Source: Zonotrichia leucophrys gambelii (Eukaryota > Chordata > Aves > Passeriformes > Passerellidae). From it: a stretch of DNA of 64,000 nucleotides. Of the stretch, positions 45,716 to 57,376 are shown in pieces (within the stretch, counting starts at the first letter, position 1; every line of letters starts with the position of its first letter). Where the stretch lies: the NCBI RefSeq assembly GCF_028769735.1, contig NC_088194.1:3914319-3978318 (forward strand). Direction: 5' to 3'. The translations under genes and the position numbers were made by a program. The notes below the pieces were generated by a model. The model made no database searches and was not told where the DNA came from. It was given only the letters and a program-made list of their open reading frames with translations.

Positions 45716-46259
45716 CATGGTCACATTCCCAAGGCTCCAGGAGCGTTTTCCCAATTTGGGAATTTCGGGAATTTTGTGCAGGGCCCGGAGTTGTATTTGA
45801 TCCTTTCCAAGGAGGATTTTCCATGATAATTCCCTTTTTTTTTAAGGCACCACACCTGAATTAATTCAAAAATGTTGCATTCATATAAAAGGGACCAAAA
45901 CCCCCCCAAAAAACCCCAAAATCCCAAATTCCAGGCCCTTCCCTGGTGCAGAAGTGACTCCCACAGTTGGCATTCCCAGTCCTCATTTTCCCTGATTTTT
46001 TTGGGTGTTTTTTTTTGTGGGACAAACAGGGAACAAAAGAGCAGGAAATGGGAATTTCGGGTTTTTTTGGAATGAGCCCTCTCCCTTCCCCCTTTTATGA
46101 CCGGGAATTTTTGGGAGCCGTCCCGATGATCCCTCCTGGATCCCCACTAATTTTGGGATGCCCCGAATCCTTCCTGGATGGATTTTCAAAGGGATTTCTG
46201 CCCACAGCTCCCCTGGGAATGAGGAATTCCTTATTTCCCTTGGCTGGGCTCCACTGGGA

Positions 46260-47530
46260 TTTTTTAAAAAATTTTTGGGGTTTTTTTTGGGAAGTAGAAT
46301 GGGCAGTTTTGGCTGGAATTTCGGGAAAATTTGGCATCCCAGAGAATCCTCAATTTTCCAGGATTTTTTTGTTTGTTTGATTGTTTTTTTTGGGTTTTGT
46401 TTTGTGGGTGGAAAGGGCTGTTTTGGCTGGAATTTTGGGAAGATTTGACAACCCTGAGAATCCTCGAGTTTCTGAGGTTTTGGGGTTTTTTTGGGTTTTT
46501 TTGGGGGGTGGAAAGTGCTGTTTTGGCTGGAATTTTGGGAAGATTTGACATTCCTGAAAATCCTTGGTTTTCCATGTTTTTTTTTAATTTTTAGGGGTTT
46601 TTTTGAGGGGAATGGAAATGGCTGTTTTGACTGGAATTTCAGGAAAACCTGTCATCCCTGAGGAATTCTGATTTTCCAGGTTTTTTTTTGGGGAATGGAA
46701 AGGGCTGTTTTGGCTAGAACGCCATGAAAATTTGGCACCCCTAAGGATCCTTGGTTCTTCAGGTTTTTGTTTGTTTTTTGGGGTTTTTAGGGTTTTTTGG
46801 GGGAGTGGAAAGGGCGGTTTCGGCTGGAATTTCTGGAAAATCTGCCATCCCTGAAGATCTCTGATTTTCTAGGGATTTTTTGGGAGAATTGAAAGGGTTA
46901 TTTTGGCGGAATTTCGGGAAAATTTCGCACCTCTGAGGATTCCTGATTCTTCAGATTTTTTGTTTGTTTTTTTTGGGTTTTAGGGGGTTTTGGGGGGTGG
47001 AAAGGGCCGTTTCGGCTGGAATTTTGGGAAGATTTGACAACCCTGAGAATCCTCGAGTTTCTGAGGTTTTGGGTTTTTTTGGTTTTTTTTTGGGGGGTGG
47101 AAAGGGCTGTTTCTGCTGGAATTTTGGGAAGATTTGACAACCCTGAGAATCCTCGAGTTTCTGAGGTTTTGGGTTTTTTTGGGTTTTTTTTGGGTGGTGG
47201 AAAGGGCTGTTTCTGCTGGAATTTTGGGATGATTTGACAACCCTGAGAATCCTCGAGTTTCTGAGGTTTTGGGTATTTTTTGGGTTTTTTTGGGGTGGTG
47301 GAAAGGGCTGTTTCGGCTGGAATTTTGGGGTGATTTGGCATCCCTGAGGAATTCTGATTTTCCAGGTTTTTTTTTCCTGGCCCAGCCTCTCGGCTCCCGT
47401 GAGAATCCTCGAGTTTCTGAGGTTTTGGGTTTTTTTGGGGGGGTGGAAAGGGCTGTTTCTGCTGGAATTTTGGGATGATTTGGCATCCCTGAGGAATTCT
47501 GATTTTCCAGGATTTTTTTTCCTGGCCCAG
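46260..47530. repeat. About 80-115-bp tandem repeat upstream of the W-motif gene
   Basis: Carries GGTGGAAAGGGCTGTTTCTG, CTGGAATTTTGGGAAGATTT, GACAACCCTGAGAATCCTCG and AGTTTCTGAGGTTTTGGG, about 12 copies, the later ones most alike. Two of the last copies carry an insert with CCTGGCCCAGCCTCTCGGCT. Confidence 0.85.
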
Positions 47531-47650
47531 CCTCTCGGCTCCCGGTGATCCAGGACATCCCTGGGAGCCGGAGCCGCACGTGGCCGGGTTTGGGGTGCAA
47601 TTAAAGCCAAACCCAACCTCCCTAAAATTCCCTGGGGCATTCCCGGGCTC

Positions 47651-47658
47651 CATAAAAA
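47651..47658 (+). promoter_or_regulatory. EDWM: TATA-like box of the W-motif gene
   Basis: CATAAAAA in G+C-rich flanks, about 68 bp before donor CTGG|GTAAGT (47718/47719). An AATTAAAGCC word at 47599-47608 is shared with the beta-protein promoter. Confidence 0.65.
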
Positions 47659-47680
47659 CCCGGCCAGCCCCGGCCTTTCC

Positions 47681-47718
47681 CGGGCGCTTCTCTGCGGCTC
47701 TTCCCCCTCATGAGCTGG
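47681..47718 (+). other. EDWM: Non-coding exon 1 of the W-motif gene
   Basis: The end is set by donor GTAAGT; the start is estimated from the TATA-like box. Confidence 0.6.
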
Positions 47719-48009
47719 GTAAGTCCTGGAACTCCCAAAATTCTCCTTTTTATCCCCGAATTCTCCTCCAGCTTTTTGGGACGCGCGGCTCTTCCGGCGG
47801 GAGCTGCGCTGAGGAAAAATGGGGAAGAAATTCCATAGGGAATGGGATTTTTTTGGGGGGTTTTCCTGCTTTTTTTTTTCTTTTTTCCCGGTGGGTTTTG
47901 GTTCCATAAATTTGGATCCCAGCAGGAATCGGTTGTGGGATGGGAAGAGCCGAGGCAGTTCCTCCAAAAGGACCAGAGGAATTCCCTGCTGCTTTAATGG
48001 AATTTTAAA

Positions 48010-49550
48010 TAAATAAATTTATTTTTTTCCCCACCAGAACAAGGAACGGACGGAATTCCAGACGGGAAAAATCCCAAATTCCTAAAAATTCCCGGCTAAA
48101 CCCCCTAAAAACGAGTGGGAGGCGCAAACCATCCCCTTAATTAGGAGGCGTTTTGTTTCTCGTGTTGCCGTAATTGCTGCCTTTGTTTTCCCGGCGTTGT
48201 TTTTATTGGACAATGATTGTTTTGATTGTGATGATAACGAGTTTTCCTAATGAGCCGGGCACGTGGCTCCGTCCTGGTTTAGGATTTGGGAAGACGAAAC
48301 CTTAAATTCTGGAATGATCAGAATTCGGGGTGCCGAGAAAATGTACAATTTAATTATTATTAATTTTTTTACAATTTACTATACAGATTTTTTTAAAATG
48401 CTTTACTCTCTCAAAAAATATTGGAATATTGACCATTTTTGGTCAAAATAATCCTATTTAAACCTGGGAAATCTCTCTAAAACTGGAGTTTTTCTGGCGT
48501 GGGATATTTTTTCCTGCGATTTCCAAGGAAAAGGGAAACTTTTCAGAAGAGAAAAGTGGTGCAGCGCTGGGGGCTGATTTATTGGGTGTAATTCTCCCAA
48601 AATCAGCGAATCTGGAGCCATTCAAACCCTGCGTCCCGCTCCGTGTCCCTTCCAACCCCAAATCGGGAATATTTAACCCTTTTATCCACCTGGGGTTTTG
48701 CCTTGGTTTTTCCCTTTCCTCCACCAAATATTTTTTGCTGTATTTCCTAAAAAAATCGGGATTTTCCCTCAGAGCGAGCCAGGGCTGCCCCTGCCCCGTT
48801 CCAGACCCCAAATCCCCGTGGGATCAGAGAGCCCCAAACCTCTCCTGAGCCTCGGCGTGGCTTCGAGGCCGCACCCGGTTATTACCGAGCGGCCGCACCC
48901 GGAATTTTGGCTCCTCTTTCATCTCCACTTGAAAGGGCGACCCAGGGAGGGCCCCGAAAAGCTCGGGAGGGGAAGCGCCGCGGTTTGCAGGGCGGCACCA
49001 ACCGGCCCGGCTGAAAATCCGGATTTTTTCAGGCTTTTGAGAGAGCAGAACCGAGGACGGGATTTTTTTTTTTTTTTTCTCTCTCTCCCCCTCCCAAACA
49101 CGCCCAGCTTTGAGTCACGGGTGAGAAGGAGAGCGGGGCGAGGTTTTGGTGCTGAATCATTGTTTTCAAAACCCAAATCTTTACAACTTTGTGGAAGTTG
49201 TAAAGCCGGTATTTTTATATGGACGCGTGTGGAGATTACTCTCTTTAAAGGACATGCGTACCTCTGGGAACTTCAGGTGTTTTTTTATCTTTTTAAAAAA
49301 TATATGGGTACAATTTCACAGTTTATGCATTTTAATTTTTACGAATTTCGCGTGACATTTGCCGCTAAAGTCCTTCTTTGTCAGAAAGAATTCCTAGGTC
49401 AGGTTGAGCTGCTCTCACAGCAGCCTCTGTTTCTCTTTATCACTCTCTGTCTCTCTCCTCTTATCTCTGTCCTTCGCTGATGCAGCTTCTCTGAGCCCAG
49501 GCTTTGCCGTCAGGCTCAATAGCGATGTTTTCTAACCACAGACTCAAAAA
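48010..49550. other. Intron of the W-motif gene, unique sequence
   Basis: Mostly non-repetitive. A G+C-rich part at about 48770-49140 includes a T17 run. The stretch at about 49145-49550 has a different texture (few GGAATTCC-type words; TCTCTCTGTCTCTCTCC) and may be an unidentified insertion. Open frames lack family features. Confidence 0.35.
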
Positions 49551-49584
49551 ATGTACATTTCACCTAAATCAAAATGGATTTCCG

Positions 49585-49930
49585 CTCTGGAGGATTTCTA
49601 CTCCGGAGAATTTCTACTCCGGAGAATTTCTACTGCAGAGAATTTCTACTCCGGAGAATTTCTACTGAGATTCTATCGGAGAATTTCTGCTCTGGAGAAT
49701 TTCTACTCGGAGAATTTCTACTCGGAGATTTCTACTCCAAGAATTTCTACTCTGGAGAATTTCTACTCCGGAGAATTTCTACTGCAGAGAATTTCTACTC
49801 CGGAGAATTTCTACTCCGGAGAATTTCTACTCCGGAGAATTTCTACTCCGGAGAATTTCTACTCCGCAGAATTTCTACTCCGGAGAATTTCTACTCCAAA
49901 GAATTTCTACTCTGGAGAATTTCTAGTCTG
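49585..49930. repeat. 16-bp minisatellite (GAATTTCTACTCCGGA) just upstream of the W-motif coding exon
   Basis: About 21 copies with variants CTGCAGA, CTCTGGA and CTCCAAA. It ends about 50 bp before the splice acceptor. Confidence 0.93.
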
Positions 49931-49979
49931 TCTCATCACCCAAAAATTTAAAAAATAATCGCTGTTTTCTCTCGCGCAG

Positions 49980-50880
49980 CTCTGAGCCCCGCTCCGCCAT
50001 GCACTACCCCGGCGAGCGCTGCCTGCCGGGCCCCAAATTCCTCCCCGAGTTCCTCCCTCCGTGCCAGGCTCACCCCGAGCCCTTCGCCAACACCTGCCAC
50101 CCCCTGAGCATCACCAAGGGCCCCGCGCCGCGCTGGGGACAGAGCTGTCCCCAAGCCGCCACCGCGGTGTCGCTGCTGCCGTGCCAGCCGCTGGTGCAGA
50201 AGTGCCTCCTGCTCTACCCCGAGCCCTGCGAGACCACCCGGCTGCTGCCCAGCCCGAGGGTCTCCGCCGTGCCGCAGACCCCGAGGAGCGACAAGAAACG
50301 CGCGGCGCGGAGCCTCCCGCCCTGCGCCCCGCGCTGCCCCGAGCCCGGCCGGCTGCGCTTCCCCCCGTGCGGCATCCGCGGCTCCTCCGCGTCCTGCCGG
50401 GCCGAGCGCCGCCCGCACAAGGCGGCCGCGTGTGCCCAGCGCTGCGCCGAGCCCAGCGGCGGCTGCTACTCGCTGCCCCTCCGCGGGGCCACCGAGTGTC
50501 CCCCGCAGCAGCAGAGCGTCACCCGCTCCTTCCTGCGCCAGCAGCTGGCCGGGGTGGTGCCCCCGCACCGCTGCTCCAAGGGCTACCCCACGCAGGAATT
50601 CGGCACCGGCTGCTACTCGGAGCAGCAGCTGAGCGTCACCAAGGTCACCAAGGAGTGTCCCCCCGTGCGGGTGGCGGCCAAGGGGTCGGCGCAGCTTGAG
50701 GGGAGCAAGGGCAGGAGCTGCTCGGCGCAGCACCTGAGCAAGTCCCGCTGTGGTCACCACCATCATCATCATCATCATCACCACCGGGGTACCCCGAGAC
50801 CCTCCCGGCTGGTCCCGGCCGGGGCCAAGCGCTCCGGGCACGCCAAGAAAAGCCGCAGCGCTTCCAAGTGGCTCTGGTGA
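49980..50880 (+). CDS. EDWM: C-terminal tryptophan-motif EDC protein (EDWM-like), 293 aa
   Basis: Exon 2 begins after acceptor CGCGCAG (AG 49978-49979); ATG 49999 follows 19 nt of UTR. The protein starts MHYPGERCLPGPKFLPEFL. Cys-Pro pairs are scattered through the middle (PPCAPRCPEP), and two QQ-SVT segments lie at about residues 171-174 and 212-216. A tract of ten His follows at about residues 254-263, and the end is basic, SGHAKKSRSASKWLW. The terminal HAKK..SA.KW.W motif recurs at the end of the Q-rich gene ending at 42639, so the two look like paralogues. The C-terminal Trp motif suggests the avian gene named EDWM; the symbol is tentative. The frame is intact. It is likely a structural component of cornifying cells; the His tract might bind metal or contribute to histidine-rich granules, which is speculation. 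Confidence 0.8.
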
Positions 50881-50889
50881 GGGAGGGGT

Positions 50890-51945
50890 GGGGAAAAGTT
50901 GGGAATGGCGCAGGGATGGAGCCCAAGGATGGGGGGATAGATGTGGGGTGATCCCACCTCCTTGGGGTGTAGGTTTGGGGTGATTGCCCCTCCTTGGAGC
51001 CCAAATTTGGGGTGATCCCCATGGGGTGATTCCCCCTCCACAGAGCCCAAATTTGGGGTGATCCCCATGGGGTGATTCCCCCTCCTCAGAGCCCAAATTT
51101 GGGGTGATCCCCATGGGGTGATTCCCCCTCCTCAGAGCCCAAATTTGGGGTGATCCCCATGGGGTGATTCCCCCTCCTCAGAGCCCAAATTTGGGGTGAT
51201 CCCCATGGGGTGATTCCCCCTCCTCAGAGCCCAAATTTGGTTTAGGGTGATTCCCCCCTCGCTGGAGCCCAGTTTGGAGTGATTCTCACGGGGTGATCCC
51301 CCCACCTTGTAGCCCAAATTTGGGATGATTCCCCCTCCTCAGAGCCCAAGTTTGGTTTGGGGTGATCCCCCCTTGTTAGAGCCCAGGTTTGGGGTGATCC
51401 CCCTCCGTGGAGCCCAGATTTGGGGTGATTTCCCCTCTCCATAGGGTTCAGGTTTGGGGTGATGCCCAGTGGGTGATTCCCCCCTCCTTGGGGTGCAGGT
51501 TTGGGGTGATTTCCCCTCCTTGGACCCCAAATTTGGGGTGATTCCCCCTCCTTGGACCCCTGGTTTGGGGTGACAGTTTTGGGGTGATTCACCCTCCATG
51601 GAGCCCAGATTTGGGGTGATTCCGCCCTGCCCTTGGAACCCAGGTTTAGGGTAAGACCCCTCCATGGAGCCCTGAATTTGTTTGGGGTGATCCCTTCCCT
51701 GGAACCCAGGTTTGGGATAATTTCCCTCTCCTTGGAGCCCAAATTTGGGGTGATTTCCCCTCCTTGGAGCCCCGGTTTGGTTTGTGGTGATCCCCCCTCT
51801 TTGGAGCCCAGTTTTGGGGTGATTCCCCTCTCTTTGGAGCCCAAGTTTGGTTTGGGGTAATTCTCCCCTCCATGGAGCCCAGGTTTGGGGTGATTTCCCC
51901 TTCTTGGTCCCAGGTTTGGGGTGATCCCCCCTCCATTCCCAGTCC
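50890..51945. repeat. About 46-55-bp tandem repeat in the 3' flank or UTR of the W-motif gene
   Basis: The unit carries GAGCCCAAATTTGGGGTGAT, CCCCATGGGGTGATTCCCCC and TCCTC. About 22 copies; the first six (51000-51240) are nearly identical. CCCCATGGGG makes each unit locally palindromic. Confidence 0.92.
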
Positions 51946-52154
51946 TTCCCCCCCAAGCCTGGTTTTCCCCCATATCGTTCCCGTGTTCAGCTCACAGAGC
52001 AAATCCCTCATTTTATTTGACCCCAAATTCGGATTTTCCAGCACCAGGAAGGTTTTGGGGAGAGGTTGAGGAGCTCTGAGCCACTCAGAGCCTCACCCCA
52101 ACACCTTCGTGACAACGTCTGCACCCTGTTTTTATGTTGTGGGATCAATTCCAC

Positions 52155-52160
52155 ATTAAA
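52155..52160 (+). terminator. Candidate ATTAAA polyadenylation signal of the W-motif gene
   Basis: The first good signal after the stop at 50880. If used, the 3' UTR would contain the whole tandem array. An unrecognised nearer variant is possible. Confidence 0.35.
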
Positions 52161-52199
52161 CTCAGGTTACAGCTGATTCCTGCTCTCTGTCTGAATTAT

Positions 52200-52740
52200 T
52201 TTCCATCTTTTTAAACAGTTTCTAATTCCTACTGCTGGGAAAAACCCCTTTCCCTGTTGTTACACTGCTCCTTTCGTGTAAAATAAGGGAAACAATCACA
52301 ATTTTAGTGCTGGGTTCACTACCACGGATTTACTTGGGGGAGGGATGATGTTCCTCAAGAATCCCTTCCCAGTATCCAACCTCAACTTCTGAACCCATTC
52401 CCTTTTCCCTGGCATTCCAAACCCTTGGAAAAATAAAAATTCCTCTCCAATTCCCTTCAGCCCCGTCAAGGCCGCAGTGGGGTCACCCCAAAACTTCTCC
52501 AGGTTGAATATTCCCAATTCCCTCAGCCTTTCCTCCCAGCAGGAGGAAAAAAAAATAGGGGAATAGGGGGTGGATCAGCAGGAAAATTAAATTGTAAAAA
52601 TCTGAGCTCCCGATTCCGTGAGTTTGCTGCTGATAATGGAGCCGTGTTGAGAAGAGAAAATAAAAGATCGGGAAAAGGAGACGGGGACCCAACAGCGCCG
52701 CGGGGCAGTGCTGCCGCCTGGTGGCCACAGAGGCGAACTG
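52200..52740. other. Intergenic, nothing certain
   Basis: The stretch at about 52340-52520 (CTTGGAAAAATAAAAATTCC, then CAAAACTTCTCCAGGTTGAA) has weak resemblance to the reverse of a CR1 3' region, too diverged to call firmly. Confidence 0.35.
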
Positions 52741-52744
52741 CGCC

Positions 52745-52970
52745 CGGAATCCCATTATCCCAAAAACCCCATTCTAGAATCCCAAAAAATCCCATTCCTG
52801 AATCCCAAAAAATCCCACCTTCATTCCAAAAAGTCCCGTTCCCGATTCCCAAAAAACCCCGCTCCCAAATCCCCAAAAATCCCGTCCTTGTCCCAAAAAA
52901 TCCCATTCCCTTATTCCAAAAAATCCCATTCCCTTATTCCAAAAAATCCCATTCCCCATTCCCAAAGGAG
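52745..52970. repeat. About 24-bp repeat (AAAAATCCCATTCCCGAATCCC)
   Basis: About nine imperfect copies, non-coding. Confidence 0.8.
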
Positions 52971-52979
52971 TTCCTGCTT

Positions 52980-54380
52980 CCAGAAATCAAAGGGAATCAA
53001 AACTCCCACCTGATGTCAGTGTGCAGGAGGCAAACTGATATAATATATTCCAAATAATCTACAAATGATAATCATAAATATTCCTATTCCAATCTGAAAT
53101 CATAATCCCGATAATAAATCTTGATGGGATTGGCCTCGATTGGGAAAGAGGGACTCAAACCCTGAATTTTTTTTTTAAACTCTGTGAGAAGCTGGGATTG
53201 TCTTTTGGGATGCAATGAGGGAAATAATCCCGATAATGAGGTTCCCACACAAGAAATCACCTCGGGAATGTTCGCGAGCGATTTATGCATGCAAAGCGTT
53301 TTTTCTTTGTGATATAAATAACAAATGATCCCAGGAAAACCCCTCGGGGCAGCTCTGGAATATTCCCCTTGCATGGAATAAATCCCACAAATAAACAGGA
53401 TGTTATTCTCCCGCCTAACTCCGGGGGATTTGCATATTCATGAAGCAAAACTCTCGATTTCTCCTCAAAAATTGCCCCAAAATTGGTTCTGGCTGTGCCT
53501 GGGGGAATTTCCAGGGGCAGGAATGGATTTTTGGGAATTTCCACTGGAATGGATTGTCCAGGGAATGTTGGGATCTCCCTCAGTGGGGATATCCCAGAGA
53601 AATCCTGAAAATCCCGTGCCAGGTTTGGGATCCCTTCCTGCCTGAAGAAACCCCAAATTACCCAATGAATTCCATAAAATTCCCAATTAGTTCCATAAAA
53701 CACCAATTCCGGAATTATGGGATTCTCTCAGCTCCAGGGATTCACCCAAATCCTCAGCGAAACTCCATGAAATTCATCAAATTTTTCCAGCTTCCGCAGG
53801 ATAGAATTTTTCCCCTCATATTTTAGTCTTTAATGTTTGATTTTTTTAATTAAACTTTTTTTTTTTACTATAAACTTTTTCAACTTTAAAATTAAACTTT
53901 AATTAAAATAAAATAAAATTAAATTTTTTAAATTTAAAAAAATGCCGTTTTAAGGTTTAATATTTAATGCCTTGAGGCATTTTTTACCCAAGGAAAAATT
54001 GGGATTGGGCTCGGAGCAAGCTGGGAGAGCAGGAAGCGTCCCTGTTTCTGGAAAAATGTTGGAATAGGAATAGATTTAATTGGAATAGGATAAGATTTAA
54101 TCCCCATCCCACCCAAACCATCCCAGGGTTGGAAATCCAGGCAGAAATGGCAAAATCCCCTCCAAAATTCACTTTTCCCGCAAAAAACCCCCAATGGGAA
54201 TATGGGGATGCAACAAAAAATTCCCATTCCCGTTCCACTCGAAAAATTCCCATGGAAAAGGGAACGATGCGGGTAAACAACCCCGAAATAATTAGCAGCA
54301 ATTAAGATTATTACACATGAGGGGAAGGTAATTAAAGCCTCGCGCCCAAAGGCTGCCTCAGCTTCCTGGAAGTTCCGGAG
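52980..54380. other. Upstream region of the beta-protein gene
   Basis: Mixed sequence with an AT-rich low-complexity block at about 53825-53960. At about 54325-54385, AATTAAAGCC and TTCCTGGAA words precede the TATA box. No other gene recognised. Confidence 0.4.
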
Positions 54381-54384
54381 TTCT

Positions 54385-54392
54385 TATAAAAC
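54385..54392 (+). promoter_or_regulatory. TATA box of the corneous beta-protein gene
   Basis: TATAAAAC, about 62 bp upstream of donor ATTG|GTGAGT. A TTCCTGGAA (STAT-like) word lies about 20 bp upstream and AATTAAAGCC about 55 bp upstream. Confidence 0.75.
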
Positions 54393-54414
54393 TCCAAGGA
54401 TTTGGGGCTCCCCC

Positions 54415-54447
54415 GGACATTCCCGGCCATTCCCTCCTGGAATATTG
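54415..54447 (+). other. Non-coding exon 1 of the corneous beta-protein gene
   Basis: The end is given by donor GTGAGT (54448); the start is estimated. Avian beta-keratin genes typically have a non-coding first exon. Confidence 0.6.
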
Positions 54448-54449
54448 GT

Positions 54450-56020
54450 GAGTCCCTCTCTTTTCCATCCCATCATTTGGGGAAAGCGGGAAATCAAAAT
54501 AAATCATTTGAGAAAATTAAATAAATAATGGGAAAATTAAATAAATAATTGGGGTTTCACGGGAATTCTGTGGCTTCAACAATTCCAAAAAGAGATTCCA
54601 TTCTGGGAATTATTTTGTTGGGTATTTGGGGTGAGTCAAGGCCTAGAAATTCTTGTTAAAATAAAAAATAAAATTCTGCTGGGATGTTGTTATTATCACT
54701 TAATTGTCCATAACAATAAAAGTCACTTTAATTTTAGTTCTGCTGGGATTTGTCATAAAATCATGGAAAGCTTTGGGATGGAAGGGATTGTAAAGCTCAG
54801 GATGCTCAGCAATATTTTATCCATATTTTTCCATTAAAAAATCAGAGAAAACCTGGGATTTTCTCTTTTTTATCCCCCAAAATTTTATTATTCATAAATC
54901 AAATTTACTTTCTATGGGATAAAAAGGGAGGAAATTTTTTCCTCATTTTCCTGCCAGAATTATCCAAACTGAGCCCATTTTCCCTAAAAAGTTGTTTCTC
55001 CCAATTTCCAACCAACCAAGGAGTTTCTTTGGCAAAATCCCCATTTTTGGTAGCAATTTTGGGAAGAAGAAACTCCAATTCTGTTATCCCACCCAAAAAT
55101 TTGGGGAATTTTCTAAAAAAACCCATTTGATATCCATGGGAATCCCCATCAGATAAATAATGGGAATCCCCTGGACTTTTCCAGAAGAATCTTTGGAGAA
55201 AAACCAGGAATTTTATGAATTTGAGAAGTTTAAGCCAACACTTACCTCTGAAGGAGCCTCTGGACAAAAATTCCAGGGATTTTTTTTGGGAATCATCCGC
55301 ATCCCACAGCTTTGAACCCTGCCAGGTAAATCCCAGGAGAAACTCTGGAATTAATTCCACGAGAATGTGGATTCAGGATCCAGGGGGGAAAAAAAAGAAT
55401 TGGGCACCAAAATTCCCGGTGGAATTCGTGTGGAGGGAAGATTTCTCCGGAATTCCGGGGATTTTGGAGATTTCAGGGCTCCGGACGCGGATCCGGGAGC
55501 GATCCCAGGCTCTGGAATCTGCTCTGGGTAATTATCCCAGGCAGGGATGGGCAGGCTGAGATAAACAAATCACCTGAGAAGGGATGGAAAATTCTGGAAT
55601 CACCTGAGAAGGGATGGAAAATTCTGGAATCAGGGCCTGGAAAAAGCCAGGGTGGGGTTTTTTGGGAAGGTTGAGGTGGGTGGGGAAAAGGGGAAACTGA
55701 GCTGGGAGTTCAGTATCAAAGCAACATCAAAAAGTTCAAGGATTTTTTTAAAATTGCAATTAAGAAACTGGATTTTAAGAATACAGTGAAAATCTAAAAG
55801 AATTTTAAAAACTGAGGGTAAAAACATGAGTGAAATTTAAAAATTACAATGAAAATTAAATACAGTTTTAAACAGTGGAAACTAAATTTGAGAAATACAA
55901 TGGAAATTAAGTAGAATTCGAAAAATAAAATTAAAGAATGGAATAATTAAAAAAGGGAAATATTTAATTAAAGATACAATTAAAAACGGGATTAAATTAA
56001 ATACAATAAAATAAGAATAA
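54450..56020. other. First half of the beta-protein intron, unique sequence
   Basis: No array or gene recognised. A short direct repeat (AATCACCTGAGAAGGGATGG, two copies) is at about 55570-55620. From about 55730 on, the sequence becomes A-rich and grades into the satellite. Confidence 0.4.
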
Positions 56021-57375
56021 ACATTAAGTAGAGCAAGGTTTTTTCCCCACGGGGATTTACAAATAAACAGGAATCAATGTTCTAATTCCTGAATATTTTC
56101 AGAATTTGAAAAATAAAATTCAAGAATGAAATAATAAAAAAAAAGAGAAATATTTCATTAAAAATACAATTAAAATTGGATTAAATGGAATAAAATAAAA
56201 GTAAAATAAACATTAAGCGGAGCAAGGTTTTTTCCCCCACTGGGATTTTCAAATAAAGAGCAATAAATGTTCTAATTCCTGAATATTTTCAGAATTTGAA
56301 AACTAAAATTGAAATAATAAAAAAAGAGAAATATTTCATTAAAAATACAATTAAAAACTGGATTAAATGGAATAAAATAAAAGTAAAATAAACATTAAGC
56401 GGAGCAAGGTTTTTTCCCCCACTGGGATTTTCAAATAAAGAGCAATAAATGTTCTAATTCCTGAATATTTTCAGAATTTGAAAAATAAAATTCAAGAATG
56501 AAATAATAAAAAAAAAGAGAAATATTTCATTAAAAATACAATTAAAAACTGGATTAAATAGAATAAAATAAAAGTAAAATAAACATTAAGCGGAGCAAGG
56601 TTTTTTTTCCCACTGGGATTTTCAAATAAAGAGCAATAAATGTTCTAATTCCTGAATATTTTCAGAATTTGAAAAATAAAATTCAAGAATGCAATAATAA
56701 AAAAAAGGGAAATATTTCATTAAAAATACAGTTAAAATTGGATTAAATGGAATAAAATAAAAGTAAAATAAACATTAAGCGGAGCAAGGTTTTTTCCCCC
56801 ACTGGGATTTTCAAATAAAGAGCAATAAATGTTCTAATTCCTGAATATTTTCAGAATTTGAAAACTAAAATTCAAGAATGAAATAATAAAAAAAAGAGAA
56901 ATATTTCATTAAAAATACAATTAAAATTGGATTAAATGGAATAAAATAAAAGTAAAATAAACATTAAGCGGAGCAAGGTTTTTTCCCCCACTGGGATTTT
57001 CAAATAAAGAGCAATAAATGTTCTAATTCCTGAATATTTTCAGAATTTGAAAACTAAAATTCAAGAATGAAATAATAAAAAAAAAAGAGAAATATTTCAT
57101 TAAAAATACAATTAAAAACTGGATTAAATAGAATAAAATAAAAGTAAAATAAACATTAAGCGGAGCAAGGTTTTTTCCCCACTGGGATTTTCAAATAAAG
57201 AGCAATAAATGTTCTAATTCCTGAATATTTTCAGAATTTGAAAACTAAAATTGAAATAATAAAAAAAAGAGAAATATTTCATTAAAAATACAATTAAAAC
57301 TGGATTAAATAGAATAAAATAAAAGTAAAATAAACATTAAGCGGAGCAAGGTTTTTTCCCCCACTAGGATTTTCA
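56020..57375. repeat. About 185-bp intronic satellite, 7-8 copies, rich in sense AATAAA
   Basis: The unit carries GGAGCAAGGTTTTTTCCCCC, ACTGGGATTTTCAAATAAAG, AGCAATAAATGTTCTAATTC, CTGAATATTTTCAGAATTTG and AAATATTTCATTAAAAATAC. Copies are highly alike. Confidence 0.93.
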
Positions 57376-57376
57376 A

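Noticed and set aside
46898..47967. 338- and 251-residue minus-strand frames (KTQKNPKPQKLEDSQG repeats)
   Set aside because: Read through the 80-115-bp satellite upstream of the W-motif promoter; no splice or family signal.
48698..49480. 260-residue frame in the W-motif intron
   Set aside because: No motif or repeat structure, mixed composition, lies within an intron, weak start context.
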